DNA from: Anthostomella pinea
Taxonomy: Eukaryota; Ascomycota; Sordariomycetes; Xylariales; Xylariaceae
DNA length: 64,000 nt
Direction: 5' to 3'
Assembly (NCBI GenBank): GCA_963556695.1
Contig: CAUWAG010000012.1
Location: forward strand, 806,001-870,000
The notes beneath the pieces are model-generated. The model was not told the DNA's origin and did not search any database. It saw only the letters and a list, made by a program, of their open reading frames with translations. Positions within the stretch are counted from its first letter, which is position 1, and each line of letters opens with the position of its first letter. Made by a program: the position numbers and the translations under genes. Of this stretch, positions 18,934 through 28,431 are shown one piece after another.

Positions 18934-19927
18934 ATGTCGATCACTTCCTTCGTCTGGGTGAAGTTCCTCTACTCTGTCTTTCGAGTGTCGAGCAACGAGC
19001 CAGACGGACGTCTTGCACGATCTGTGGAGTCTTCGTGTCACTCCAGCACTAGCGACACCGGCAACACGGTCGCGCCGCTGCCCTTCTGGCAGCGGCTGGG
19101 CCCGCTGACGCGCGCCGGGCAGGCGTACGCCCGGGCGCAGCGGGCACGGCCGTGGGCGACGCAGCTCGCCAGCTCGCTGTTCATATACCTGTGCGCGGAC
19201 ATCAGCGCGCAGCGCTTGGGCGGGCGCGGGGAGCACGACTTGGAGCGCACGGGGCGGTCGCTGGTCATTGGGGGCGCGGCGGCTATCCCGGGGTATACTT
19301 GGTGAGTGCTGGCTTGTTCTTGTTCAACGGTCTGGTGTTGTTGTATGGTGGCGGGGGGGCTGTGGGATGTGCCTGTTGTTCCGTGGGGCGCATTGGGGAT
19401 GAGATTCTGGAGTCATGTCGTGTGCGGTGCTCCCCGCTCGCGACAGAGATGAGGAGCCTATGGAGAAGACGTTATACCGATTCAAGTCTTCGCCCAGGTT
19501 CATGTTCCTCTCTCGGTCCTTCAACTACTCGTCGCGCCTGCTCTCCATCGGCGCAAAAGTGGCTGTCAATCAGCTGTGCTTCACGCCCGTCTTCAACTCG
19601 TACTTCTTCGGCGCGCAGGCGCTGCCGTCGGGCGATTCGCTGGCGGACACTTCGGAGCGCATCAAGAAGACGGTGCCGGTCAGTTTCGTCAACTCGTGCA
19701 AGTTGTGGCCCGCCGTCACGGCCTTCAGCTTTGCGTTCGTGCCGATCGAGTACCGCAGCATCTTTGCGGGCGTCGTGGCCGTGGGCTGGCAGACGTACTT
19801 GAGCTTCTTGAATCGGGAGGCCGAGATGGAGGAGGCGCGCGAGAAGGCGGCGGCGGGGGTGAAGCCTGCTCTTGCTGCTGCTGAGCGCGTGGAGGTGGGT
19901 GGGTGGAAGGAGAGGATTGCGGATTGA
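18934..19927 (+). CDS. Mpv17/PMP22-family membrane protein, about 265 aa
   Basis: Two exons, 18934-19301 and 19498-19927. The 196-bp intron (GTGAGT donor, CCCAG acceptor) splits a Trp codon and rebuilds IPGYTWFMFLSRSFNYSS. The family forms four-helix channels of the mitochondrial inner membrane or peroxisome, and yeast Sym1 belongs to it. Signature parts are present: FWQRLGPLTRAGQAYARA with PWATQLASSLFIYLCADI for the first helix, AVNQLCFTPVFNSYFFG in the middle, and the diagnostic WPAVTAFSFAFVPIEYRS with GWQTYLSFLNR near the end. The C-terminus adds a short Ala/Glu-rich tail. The N-terminal 45 residues are poorly conserved-looking; a start further downstream or a missed upstream exon is possible. 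No lesions seen, so it is probably functional. Codon use is GC-rich like the F-box gene. Confidence 0.85.
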
Positions 19928-22495
19928 TTCAACTGGCTATCTTTGATATTGACGGTATCTGTCTGACTCGACGAACGATTTCCTTTGTTTAGACCGGCAT
20001 AGAGCGTGGGCATGGCATTAGATGGCGTTTACGGCTCATACATAGCGTTGGGCTAGGGTTAGATATCCATATTACCGGAAGACATTTCACGGTTTCGGTG
20101 GCATGTGTTTATTATGACTGTTCGCAGGAGGTTTTGGGGTGATATTGCGTGTTGCTATATCATTTATCTCCCGCTACTCATGAGCCCGACCACGGTCCAT
20201 TCAGGCATCTGCCCATGAGTCTATCTAGGCACCTGTCGACCGTTCATATCGCCTGATTAGAGCACTTCCTCAGCTAACACATCCCTGGGAGTGGCGCAAG
20301 CAGTGCTACGTCGCAACTTGCTGCCCTAGAACCAGCAAAATAATCAACCCATCATGAATCAGCAAGTCCTCCAGGTCCTTGTATTTACTTCAGACGATGC
20401 TTGGCGACCTCCTGGATGACGCCTAGCGCGAACTCGGGGGTGTCGACCAGGATATGAAGCTGGCGTTGTGCTCCAGGGGTGTTATCTCGAGCCGCGTTCT
20501 GGTGCTGTTCGCGTCACGCATGCCGATGTCGACCAGAGGCCCGAACTTGTTAAGGCAGAGGCCAATCACCTCCTGACGGACGCTATGCGAGGCCATGGTC
20601 TTGAACTCTCAGGCAGGCGTGAAGAGCGAGTTCCGGAGAGAAGACCGCGCGCACCGAAAGAGGGAGGGCTACAGGGAGAAGTTGTGGACATTGAGTACGG
20701 TCTTTATACCCACAAGCTCCCAGGTATCCATGCTACTTGGTCTTACCGCCCTGTCGGCTCGACGGCCATCGCCCGGACAGTCTGGTACAAGTCCCGACAC
20801 CATCACGCTACCTCGAGCAGAGCAGGCAGTCGTAGGCGGGTTCCGTGGCCACAAGCAGTACGCGCCCGTACGGCGCCAAGAGTAGAGCGGTCGCGCGGCA
20901 ATGGAGAGGTATGGGGACTCGGAAACACTGGAAGGGAAGTTAACAGTTCTTAAAAAGGCTACCAACTCTATCAACGAATCCGAAAGTTCTTGCAATTCAC
21001 CACGACTGATGTCGTCTGTGCCGCTACTATGCGGGAGGTAGTATGCTCGTGCTATCAGTTAAACAACCTTGCAGAAGTCCTTAGAAGCAGGGGAAATACA
21101 AGGAAGCTGAGCAGATGTATGTTTTCTCTTGCTGCTCAGCTTCAGTGCTGGCCTGTGGGAACTATCAAAGCTCTGTTCCCATTCCCACTGGTCATCGGTA
21201 ATATAGTCATATTGAAGATCGCTAGAGGTTATAGATTTGATCATGGGATGCCTGTCCCTCATTGCGGTCGATACTTAGTCGGCTGCCGTATGTGTGGACC
21301 AGATCTCAGTCTTTTGAAGTCCGCCTGGTAGTGGGGTTCTTCCATAGTTGGTCGCACTATTGCTTGCGGAGACCTGGAGGTACTAGGATGACGGCTGGCC
21401 CTTTAGACAGGGTGCGTGACGTGAGGAACTGGGCGGTAGGGAGTCGCTCCACACACTGACAGGCGAAGCCTCGGAGATACCTCACTAAGGACACTCAGAA
21501 ACCTCCGGCTGTGGACGATCAGGCGTGCTCGCCGGCTCGTGGTGGAAATGAAGCGTGACGCAAGAGAGTTGGCGGCAGCATATTGCAGTCTAGTGGACGA
21601 TATACGCGATCTCGAACTCGTCCGCAATTGGCAGGAACAGGCTTTTCAGAGATGCAAGTCCTGCGTCGCCTTGATACTGCTCTTCGAATATTCGGTCAGA
21701 GTTGTCGGAGCTAGCCAATGCCAGATATTGTATCGAGGAGGGAGACTTGGGGCGGCAGGGACAAGGGGTTTGGTCGCATTTCCTTCATTGTTGGTGTGTT
21801 TATGGAACAGAACAGGCCTGTGAGGGAGGTGTCGGGGCCATCAGGCTTAGGCAATGGTTGGTGGTGGGTTATATCTGGATACAGCAGTATCCCCGAACCC
21901 GGCTCTGGCAGAAATCGTCTCCTAGCTGACATGGGAACGAGTCAGCTGTATCCTATGGGTCATGCGTGGGATGAAGGAGGGCAATGTCGAATGTTACTGC
22001 GTACCTTGGCTTTCATGCCAAAGCGTTCCTAGACCTTGAAGAGAGCCGCCATGTCGGGCATGATGATCTGATCCGAGGTCGCAGCCGCAGATGCCGCCTT
22101 CTGCTATATTGGCAGGCACAGTGCTGTTTGTACGTGTCTGGGCGTGTGGGTGTGGGTGCGGGTGTGGGTGCTGGTGAAGGAGTTGAATATGATGATGCGG
22201 AATGGTGGACGGGGGGAAATAGGCGTCGGCAAGGCTGAGGGATCTCGATCACTGCGGGGCGAGACCCGTCCCTGCCTTACAGCGCGCCTGCCTCTTGAGC
22301 CACCTCTTAACTTTTAATGATGCTCCTTTAGCCTTACAATTGCTTCGACATAAAGCAATAGCTCGACCTACTCAATACCCTGGATCTTCAGCTGGATGAC
22401 ATTTTGTTTTTGTCTCTTCCTAAGCTCGGCCAAAATCCCTCCTTGGGCTGTGACACGGAAACCGCAACGAGGCGACCTTTTCAAACCTCAGGCGA
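19928..22495. other. Long region without a supportable gene
   Basis: 3' untranslated sequence of the Mpv17-type gene is followed by 2.5 kb of short frames. On the minus strand 20610-20440 contains stretches that look once coding (VRQEVIGLCLNKFGPLVDIG, and VDTPEFALGVIQEVAKHRLK in another frame), but stops and frame changes prevent a model. A GT-rich low-complexity run lies at 22138-22172. Nothing else was recognised. Confidence 0.35.
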
Positions 22496-22835
22496 CTGCG
22501 CTTACTACTCAAGGATGGCTCCCCAATCACTGCCGCCCGGACTGCTCGAGATCCAAATCCAATACCCAAAACACGGCCTTTGGAGAGTTGTCGACAGGCT
22601 GCACTCGGGTGGGTGGCGACCCCACCGCAGCGCGGCTGCGAGTGCACCATATCCGCCAACTCCGTGGCATCCTGCGTCCTGGTTGCGAGCTTCATGGCCT
22701 CCTGCATTGTCGAGCAAGATGGAAGAAGATGGTAAAGGGGATATCAACCTCTAAAGCCTAATTAGCGCTAGAAGACCGATTCTTCCTGTCCGGGTTAACT
22801 GCAGCTGGTTTTCTGATTGCTTTTCAAGGACTTCT
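22496..22835 (-). pseudogene. 3' fragment of a coiled-coil gene fused to LINE ORF1
   Basis: In one minus-strand frame the segment reads SENQLQLTRTGRIGL and SPLPSSSILLDNAGGHEARN, nearly the same as SENQLQLSWTGRIGL and SPSPSSSILLDNAGGYDARN of the coiled-coil gene at 47714-48304. The match begins at the end of the LINE fragment, within a shared stretch TTTTCAAGGACTTC near 22825-22838. Downstream the similarity fades around 22660. It is a truncated copy of that gene joined to a retroelement. Confidence 0.65.
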
Positions 22836-24055
22836 TTTCTACCAGCTTTGACCGACCGCTGTCGTTAAAGAGGCTGAACGGCCTTACGGGTGTTAGGAAA
22901 GAAACCATCCAGCTGCCTCTGCCTGTGGCGGGGTCTGGGCCTTGTCTGGACGGCTTGCATTTGACAGGGCGTGCTTTCGTCTGGGCATATACCTCGTCCT
23001 CGATCACGTCTTGTGTCTGGATGTGGTTGCCCAAGTTCACGTAGTCGGGGAAGTTCCAGGGGATGTCTGGCACCACGTATGTGAACCAGCGCTCTGGAAC
23101 ATCTACTGCTGCAGCGTTTGTAACTTTTCCTAGACGCAGCTTCGCTTCCGGACCCAGCAGCTGTTCCCTAATCCGCCTGGTTGCCAACCTGATAGACCAA
23201 CCAGTGTTGGTCGGGCTGATGTCCTAGCCCAAGGTCTTCGAACTCCTTGCAGATTGCAGAGCGAAGGGTGAAGGGCTGCTCCTTCCGCATGCGCCGATCT
23301 TCATCTAGGCGTATCAAGATTCGTGTCTTATCCCTGGCTAGGGCAGACGCCGAGGCCCCGGGGCGGGACGTGCGGGCGGAGTGTCCGGCACTTGCATGGG
23401 TGGTAGCGTTGCCCCCTGAGTTCGTCGCGTGGCCTGCTTTGGCCACTCCTGCCCAGGACACCTGTTTGGACGACGTCGCCCCAGGGCCTTGCCCGTACGC
23501 GTTCGTGGTGTTGGTGGTGATGGTGGTGGTAGTGTCGATAGGCCCAGAGCTTTTGACACGGATGGGCGCATAGAAAGTGCCGTTCGTGTGGGAAAAGATA
23601 GCAGTGTTTAGATGGCTGCAAATCATCTCAACCACTAAGCGAGCCTCCCTCTTGTACTCGGACTGTTGTGGTCCGTTGTAGGTGCCTACAAAGTCGTCCA
23701 GGCAGCCGGCGAGCTGCCCTAGGACAGTGCGTTTGATACGGGCCTGGCGCTCAAGATCCTCTAAGTGAGGTGCAAAAGCGCTGGCGGCAATGTCATAATA
23801 TCCAGTAGCGGGCTTTCCAGTGAGGTCAATTGTCGGGGGAGCCTGGGCATTGGCAGGCTTCCTTTTCTTATTCCGCTGGTCGAGGTTGGAAGGGGTAGTT
23901 GGCTCAGGTTCCCGGGTGAACTGAGCAGCGTCGGCTGCGACTCTGATAGATCGCTGCCATCGTCGAGTGCTGGTTTCGTCCCCTTTGCAGGGAGCGAGGC
24001 GGATCTCGAGATTTTGCCCTTGGTGTTTAGATTCAAAACAATGGCGCAGTGCCAA
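22830..24055 (-). pseudogene. LINE ORF1 (Gag-like) fragment with a frameshift
   Basis: Two overlapping minus-strand frames, 24055-23168 and 23187-22795, together read as the ORF1 protein of a third Tad1-like LINE family. A Pro/Thr-rich N-terminal half is followed by SWAGVAKAG, then RILIRLDEDRRMRKEQPF and SAICKEFEDLGLG, then VPERWFTYVVPDIPW and MVSFLTPVRPFSLF, ending at SGRSKLVEKK. The same blocks in the same order occur in ORF1 of the LINEs at 36960-38280 and 45509-47086. The frames must be joined near 23180 by a one-base shift. The Cys-His knuckles expected after LVEKK are absent; coiled-coil gene sequence follows instead. Confidence 0.7.
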
Positions 24056-24109
24056 GTGTTAAGAATTTTGCTGTGGTGTGCGCAGATGTACTAACAAGTG
24101 CAAGCGCAC

Positions 24110-24299
24110 GGATGATTTTTACCAGGAAAGGCGATTCCGTTGCGACGCTTTGGTGGACTCTCTTCAGATGGGAACCGGCGCTCGCAGGTGACGGCTGGAC
24201 AATGACTTGCGTCGGTGCTGCACCATCAAGTAAACCACGCCAGTAGTCTCTAGCACGGGGGTCGATCATCATCTGAAAAGCTCTGCTTACTCCGCACAA
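24110..24299 (-). pseudogene. Possible NRPS condensation-domain fragment
   Basis: A short minus-strand frame reads FQMMIDPRARDYWRGLLDGA followed by APTQVIV and SHLKRVHQSV. The DYWR-x-LLDGA-x-PT pattern with a following spacer is typical of fungal non-ribosomal peptide synthetase condensation domains, which join amino acids in peptide synthesis. Only about 60 residues fit before the frame becomes unrecognisable at the LINE border (24055). A second, clearer condensation-domain piece lies at 33945-34270 on the same strand. Short length makes this tentative. Confidence 0.4.
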
Positions 24300-24469
24300 G
24301 CCGGGGCGACGAGGTATTTCCTCGCTGGAATGATAGAGGTACGCAAGATCTCTGACCAGGGCCGGCAGACAGGAGGTCTACGTTACATATTGTTCTATGA
24401 TCATAGGGTTGTTATGTTCTAATTTTAACCTTTTAATATTCAATAGTTCGCTTCTCGCTCGCGGTCCAG

Positions 24470-24600
24470 TTCCTCTTTCATGATCCAGTTCTCCCCCGTG
24501 GTTCAGCTATTGTTCACGATCCATTCCCTGCTCATGATTCAGTTCCATCTTCCCTAACTGCTGTCCAACTAATCCCATGACCCATTGCCACCTCACGCAG
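24470..24600. repeat. Dispersed minisatellite, copy at 24.5 kb
   Basis: Degenerate tandem units of about 18 bp close to TTCTGCTCATGATCCAGT, followed by a conserved tail (TTCCCTAACTGCTG, then CCCATTGCCACCTCACGCAG). Relatives lie at 11815, 28148-28345, 58146-58250 (inverted) and 58572-58680. Confidence 0.7.
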
Positions 24601-24638
24601 AAGTACAACTATCCTGCGATGTAGAAGGCGCCCGCAGG

Positions 24639-25981
24639 CTAGAGTATAATGTACACTGTTGGCGTCCGAGCAACACGGAACACACCACTCCACTTTCGGC
24701 CCTCGGCAAGGTGGTTATGGAACGTCTTTTTCCCAAGTCCAAGTTCTTCCATCGCCTTGTTTAGCACTGCCGGATCTGCTCTGATGGCGCCCATTTTGGT
24801 GGAATCAATCTGTGCTGCAAGCTGGCATTGGCTGAGACGCAAGATGAATTTCGCAAAGATCGAGTTGCTACTAGCGTTTTTGAGAGTGGTAGCAATGCGG
24901 TGGACAGGGTCCTGTGCAAAATCAAAGCGAAATCTGTTGTCCGGAGCCCGCTTGCTTGCTACAAGCGAGATAAATTGCTTGATCGCTTCCCTGCTGCGAA
25001 CTGCCGATGCCAGGAGAAATACATCAGGACTAGGGGGGTCGTCTGCAGGATATGTAGGGATGTGGCAGAGCTTATCCACCGATCTGATCCGTGACACCGT
25101 CTGTGCTAGTTCAGGATTTGCCGGTAACCGCCCTGTCTTCGGAATCTTTGATGATCTCCCCGGCGTTGTATTGTGGCCGGGCCTTTTCCGTGAAGGAAGG
25201 AGTGTCTTCTGCGGGCGAACGGCCACAGGGCGATCTTTTCCTCCGGACTCTTTTCTGCTTCGTGCTCGTCCTCATTCTCTCCGTCATCTCCGTTATCAAT
25301 ACCGTTCTCGGGCTTTCCCTTGTCTTCCCTGAACTGGGCCTCATCTGGGCGACGAGACACATGAATGTCTTCCGGTCCAGCGTCTTCGGATTGATACACG
25401 ACATCACCATCCTTGGACATGGCTACCGCAGCAGGTAAATTATCATCCTTTCTCCCAGTCGTATGGTGCCCACCAGCAATTTCTGTGAGTTCTTTGATTT
25501 TCCCGTCGTCGGGCCTAGAGGGTGGCGACGATGCGTCGCTGGCCGATAATAGAGCCGAAGTAGAAGAGCTGCTCGTCCTGCCCACACGTTTCTCAAGCTG
25601 GCGCCCTGCAGCCGCTGAAGCAAGCTGGCTATCTTGCTCTGGGAGGGGCTTATCCTGAATTACAGTGCCTCTTACGTCCTTGCCACTAAGAGCGGCATCG
25701 GTCGCAACCTGTGACGCACTTCGCACGTGCTGGAGGAATTCTCGTTTAATATCCTCGATGAGGCTCTTTTTTAGGGCCTCTATATGTTCCTTGAGGATAA
25801 TGTCGATGCTGGTGCCGGTACTAGACCTAGCTGACTGTCTGTGCCGTGTCTTCTCTGCAGGAGCTGGTGTCAGGTGATTAACAACGTCTTCATGAAATGC
25901 TGTCAATTTTTGATCAAGTTGTAGCGACGTCTTATTAAGGAAAGAGGCGAACCACGCAGGCGGATCCGCAGGCATGTCCAT
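24639..25981 (-). pseudogene. Unknown two-part gene broken by a frameshift
   Basis: The first frame (25981-25106) starts MDMPADPPAWFASFLNKTSL, has a helical segment (DIILKEHIEALKKSLIEDIK) and a long acidic disordered region. The second frame (25226-24639) continues with basic sequence (LLPSRKRPGHNTTPGRSSK) and then a folded-looking domain: HIPTYPADDPPSPDVFLLAS, RFRFDFAQDPVHRIATTL, KFILRLSQCQLAAQID, ELGLGKKTFHNHLAEGRKW. The frames overlap by about 120 bases and differ by one base near 25215, and no acceptable intron joins them. I do not recognise the family. The ordered C-terminal half suggests a former protein-coding gene rather than a chance frame. Confidence 0.5.
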
Positions 25982-26220
25982 GCTGATGCTGACAACGGCT
26001 GGGGATGTTGATGGGATGCTGACAAGTGACGAGGTTTTTGATTACTGGAGAATAGGAACAGTGGCGACAACGAGGCTGCTAGTCGACTCACAGCGAGATA
26101 CATACATATGCTAATGCAAGATTTGATTGGCTAGGTCTACGAACGAGATTGCGGAGACGGATTGAGTGGGGTAAATGGCTACAGCTTGCGGAATCTCGGC
26201 TAGCCGGGACAAGGCGCGGA

Positions 26221-27399
26221 TTAACCAGCCCCCCGGAATTTTTTCAAGCGACGGGGACGAGATCTAGCGTGCCCCAGATTCCTGGGCATGCTACGTTCAT
26301 CCGGGACGGCGTTACTGCATAGGCGATAAGTGGAGGAAGAATGGTAGAAGTGATTACATGGGCCTTCCACTGGGGAACTATAGAGACAGATGTCCATTCG
26401 GCGAAGTGGTTTCCTAGACCAATACAATGATCGCCTCTGTGACGGGGCTGTTGTCGATCTGCCACTCCTTGACAGGCCGTTTGGGACGATCGAACCGTAT
26501 CTATCAGTTTTGACCATGATCAAATCAGAGAAAGCGGGCAGAGAGGGAGGCAACAACATAGAAGACCTGTGATGACCTACCTTGGCAGCAGCCGGTACCA
26601 GCCTCTCGCCGTCGTTGATCTGGACGAGTTTCTGGTAGAGTTCCTCGACATCATCGGGCGGGCCGAGATCAAACGAGAGTATCTGCGGCGGTTTCAGAGA
26701 CAAACGCAGATCAGTCATGGACTTGACGGGACTTCTAGCCCTGCCAGTCGACCTGGCAATCGACGTGGTCCTTATCGAGGCCGAGGATCGCGAGGGCGAC
26801 GAGAAGACATCGCCGCGACCTGCACCCGCACCCGAGCCCGGAGGCAGAGGCAGAGACACCCTGGAAGACAGCGCGTCGGCCCAGACTCTGTTTGCAGACC
26901 TCGAACTCGAGCTCGGGGGTTCTGGTTCTGGTTCTGGCGTTTGCTCCTGTCCCTGCTGTTGTTCTTCGTGCTTGCTCGGCCGCCTCGATGTCCTCGTTGT
27001 CCGGCGGCGAGGGATTTCTTCCTGACTCGCCTCTCCTCCACCTCCACTTATTGCTGATTCTGGTAGTACTCGGCGGCTTCGCGTCGTCGGCCTAGGCGTG
27101 CGCTCCGCTTCGGCTTGGGCTTCGGCATCGGCGAGGGCTTCGCGTTCGGCGAGGGACATGGAGGTATCGTGCGGAGGATGACGATGCGGGACATCATAGC
27201 GACCATTCCCTTTGCTTCTCTGTCGCCCCGCGGGGGGTTCGGACATGTTGGGGTCGATCGAGGCAAAAGCCTCTCGCTTCGTCGGCTTTCGTAGAGATGA
27301 CAGCGGCGGAGATGGGCAAGAGGTAGGCTGTTCTGGATGATTTTCCTTCTCGTCGGTAAGAGACAGCCACGTGTTGATCATCGACCGTGGCATCGCCAT
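26221..27399 (-). CDS. Unknown fungal protein, probably truncated at the 3' end
   Basis: One long frame of up to 392 codons. The N-terminal 200 residues are disordered and charged (SLAEREALADAEAQAEAER, RRRTTRTSRRPSKHEEQQQ, a TPEPEPEPP run). Residues about 225-275 look conserved: ARSTGRARSPVKSMTDLRLS, then KPPQILSFDLGPPDDVEELY, QKLVQINDGERLVPAAAK. The pattern RSPVK-x-MTDL followed by a short acidic helix recalls the part in front of the C-terminal domain of a large fungal unknown family (from memory, uncertain). A good donor GTAGGT follows AAAK near 26580, and after it the frame reads as non-coding, so the true gene probably continued in an exon now lost. The start at 27399 (MAMPRSMINTWLSLTDEKEN) is plausible. 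Confidence 0.45.
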   Translation of the reverse strand: MAMPRSMINTWLSLTDEKENHPEQPTSCPSPPLSSLRKPTKREAFASIDPNMSEPPAGRQRSKGNGRYDVPHRHPPHDTSMSLAEREALADAEAQAEAERTPRPTTRSRRVLPESAISGGGGEASQEEIPRRRTTRTSRRPSKHEEQQQGQEQTPEPEPEPPSSSSRSANRVWADALSSRVSLPLPPGSGAGAGRGDVFSSPSRSSASIRTTSIARSTGRARSPVKSMTDLRLSLKPPQILSFDLGPPDDVEELYQKLVQINDGERLVPAAAKVGHHRSSMLLPPSLPAFSDLIMVKTDRYGSIVPNGLSRSGRSTTAPSQRRSLYWSRKPLRRMDICLYSSPVEGPCNHFYHSSSTYRLCSNAVPDERSMPRNLGHARSRPRRLKKFRGAG

Positions 27400-27924
27400 T
27401 GTATGAAGTATGAAGGAGGGGGAGGGAAGGAGGTGGCACGACTGTGGGTTGTTTACTTCGCTGGACGCAAAACATGCATCATGTCGGTGCCCGGCAACAT
27501 GGATGCTGTCATAGTGTGGCTTTGTCCCGTGGCTTGGCAGGTGCAGCTCTGTGGCGCGGGCTACTAGACGTGGCGCAAAACACCTGCATGAAATATTGCT
27601 AGGACTTGTCCGTACGAAGGAATAACTTCCGGTTTGTTTTTGGTTATGTTGATGCCCTCAGTCTGAGAGGGCGTGGTGGAATCTAGTGGTCCTAGTTCAC
27701 CCTGAGGTCTCAACGTCACCAATATTACCAAAACCCCATATCTGTTCTTTTTCGGTAAGATTTTTGGAAAAAGACACACTGTCTTTTTCCCGCATGCATT
27801 CTTTTTGTATTTCTCATATATAAGGGCCCTCTGCCCTTCAGGAATTATTCCCGGTTTCTTTCTTTTAATAGAACACTTTGAAATATAATAGACTATCGTT
27901 TGCCCTCGTGAACCTATCAAATTT
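27400..27924. other. Non-coding stretch, partly AT-rich
   Basis: Nothing recognisable. A minus-strand frame at 27564-27920 is AT-driven and has no partner or motif. A short palindrome-like A/T segment (CACACTGTCTTTTTCCC) lies near 27775. Confidence 0.35.
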
Positions 27925-28070
27925 TCTCAATGCCATTATTGATATCTCAGAATTAGGGTGACATCGACGTTAGCCAGCTACCGACAACGTTAGTTTACGT
28001 AGGCTCCGGCTTTACAGATTTGTTTGTGTTAAACTTTATTGAGATTTGTTGAGCTGCAGATCTTGATTTG
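27925..28070 (-). pseudogene. 3'-end fragment of the coiled-coil gene family
   Basis: About 145 bases match the 3' end of the gene at 47714-48304 (shared GTAGGCTCCGGCTT and TTTGTTGAGCTGCA) with scattered differences. The match covers only its last 45 codons and part of its 3' flank. It is the third copy of this tail in the window. Confidence 0.6.
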
Positions 28071-28147
28071 GCCATTAAGCAATGTGGATATCGATTCTTC
28101 AGTTACTTACGACGTGCGGTTGTTTTGATTCTGATATACTCATAGAG

Positions 28148-28345
28148 CAGAAATTTATGTCCATGATCCATTTTCTGGTCATAGTTCACTTTTTGCTGGC
28201 AGTAAAGTTCCTACCTCATCATGCAGTCCTAACTCTTGGTTAAGCTCTTCTTCATGATTCAGTCCCTGCTTATGGTTCGGTTTCGTCTTCCCTGACTGCT
28301 GTTCAATTAATCCCATAACCCATTGCCACATCATAGAAGTAGGGG
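28148..28345. repeat. Dispersed minisatellite, copy at 28.2 kb
   Basis: Same degenerate CATGATCCAGTT-type units and the same tail (TTCCCTGACTGCTG, CCCATTGCCACATCA) as at 24470-24600, lying just upstream of the 1.73-kb duplicated unit. Confidence 0.6.
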
Positions 28346-28431
28346 AGTGTGCAGATTACGTTGCAGTAGTGCTCGACGTGGGTGTTATGTGAGACGGAAG
28401 GCGTGAGAGAAGCTCGGCCGGTCTTACGTTG

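Noticed and set aside
20400..20640. Coding-like minus-strand pieces after the Mpv17 gene
   Set aside because: Frame changes and stops prevent any model and no family could be named.
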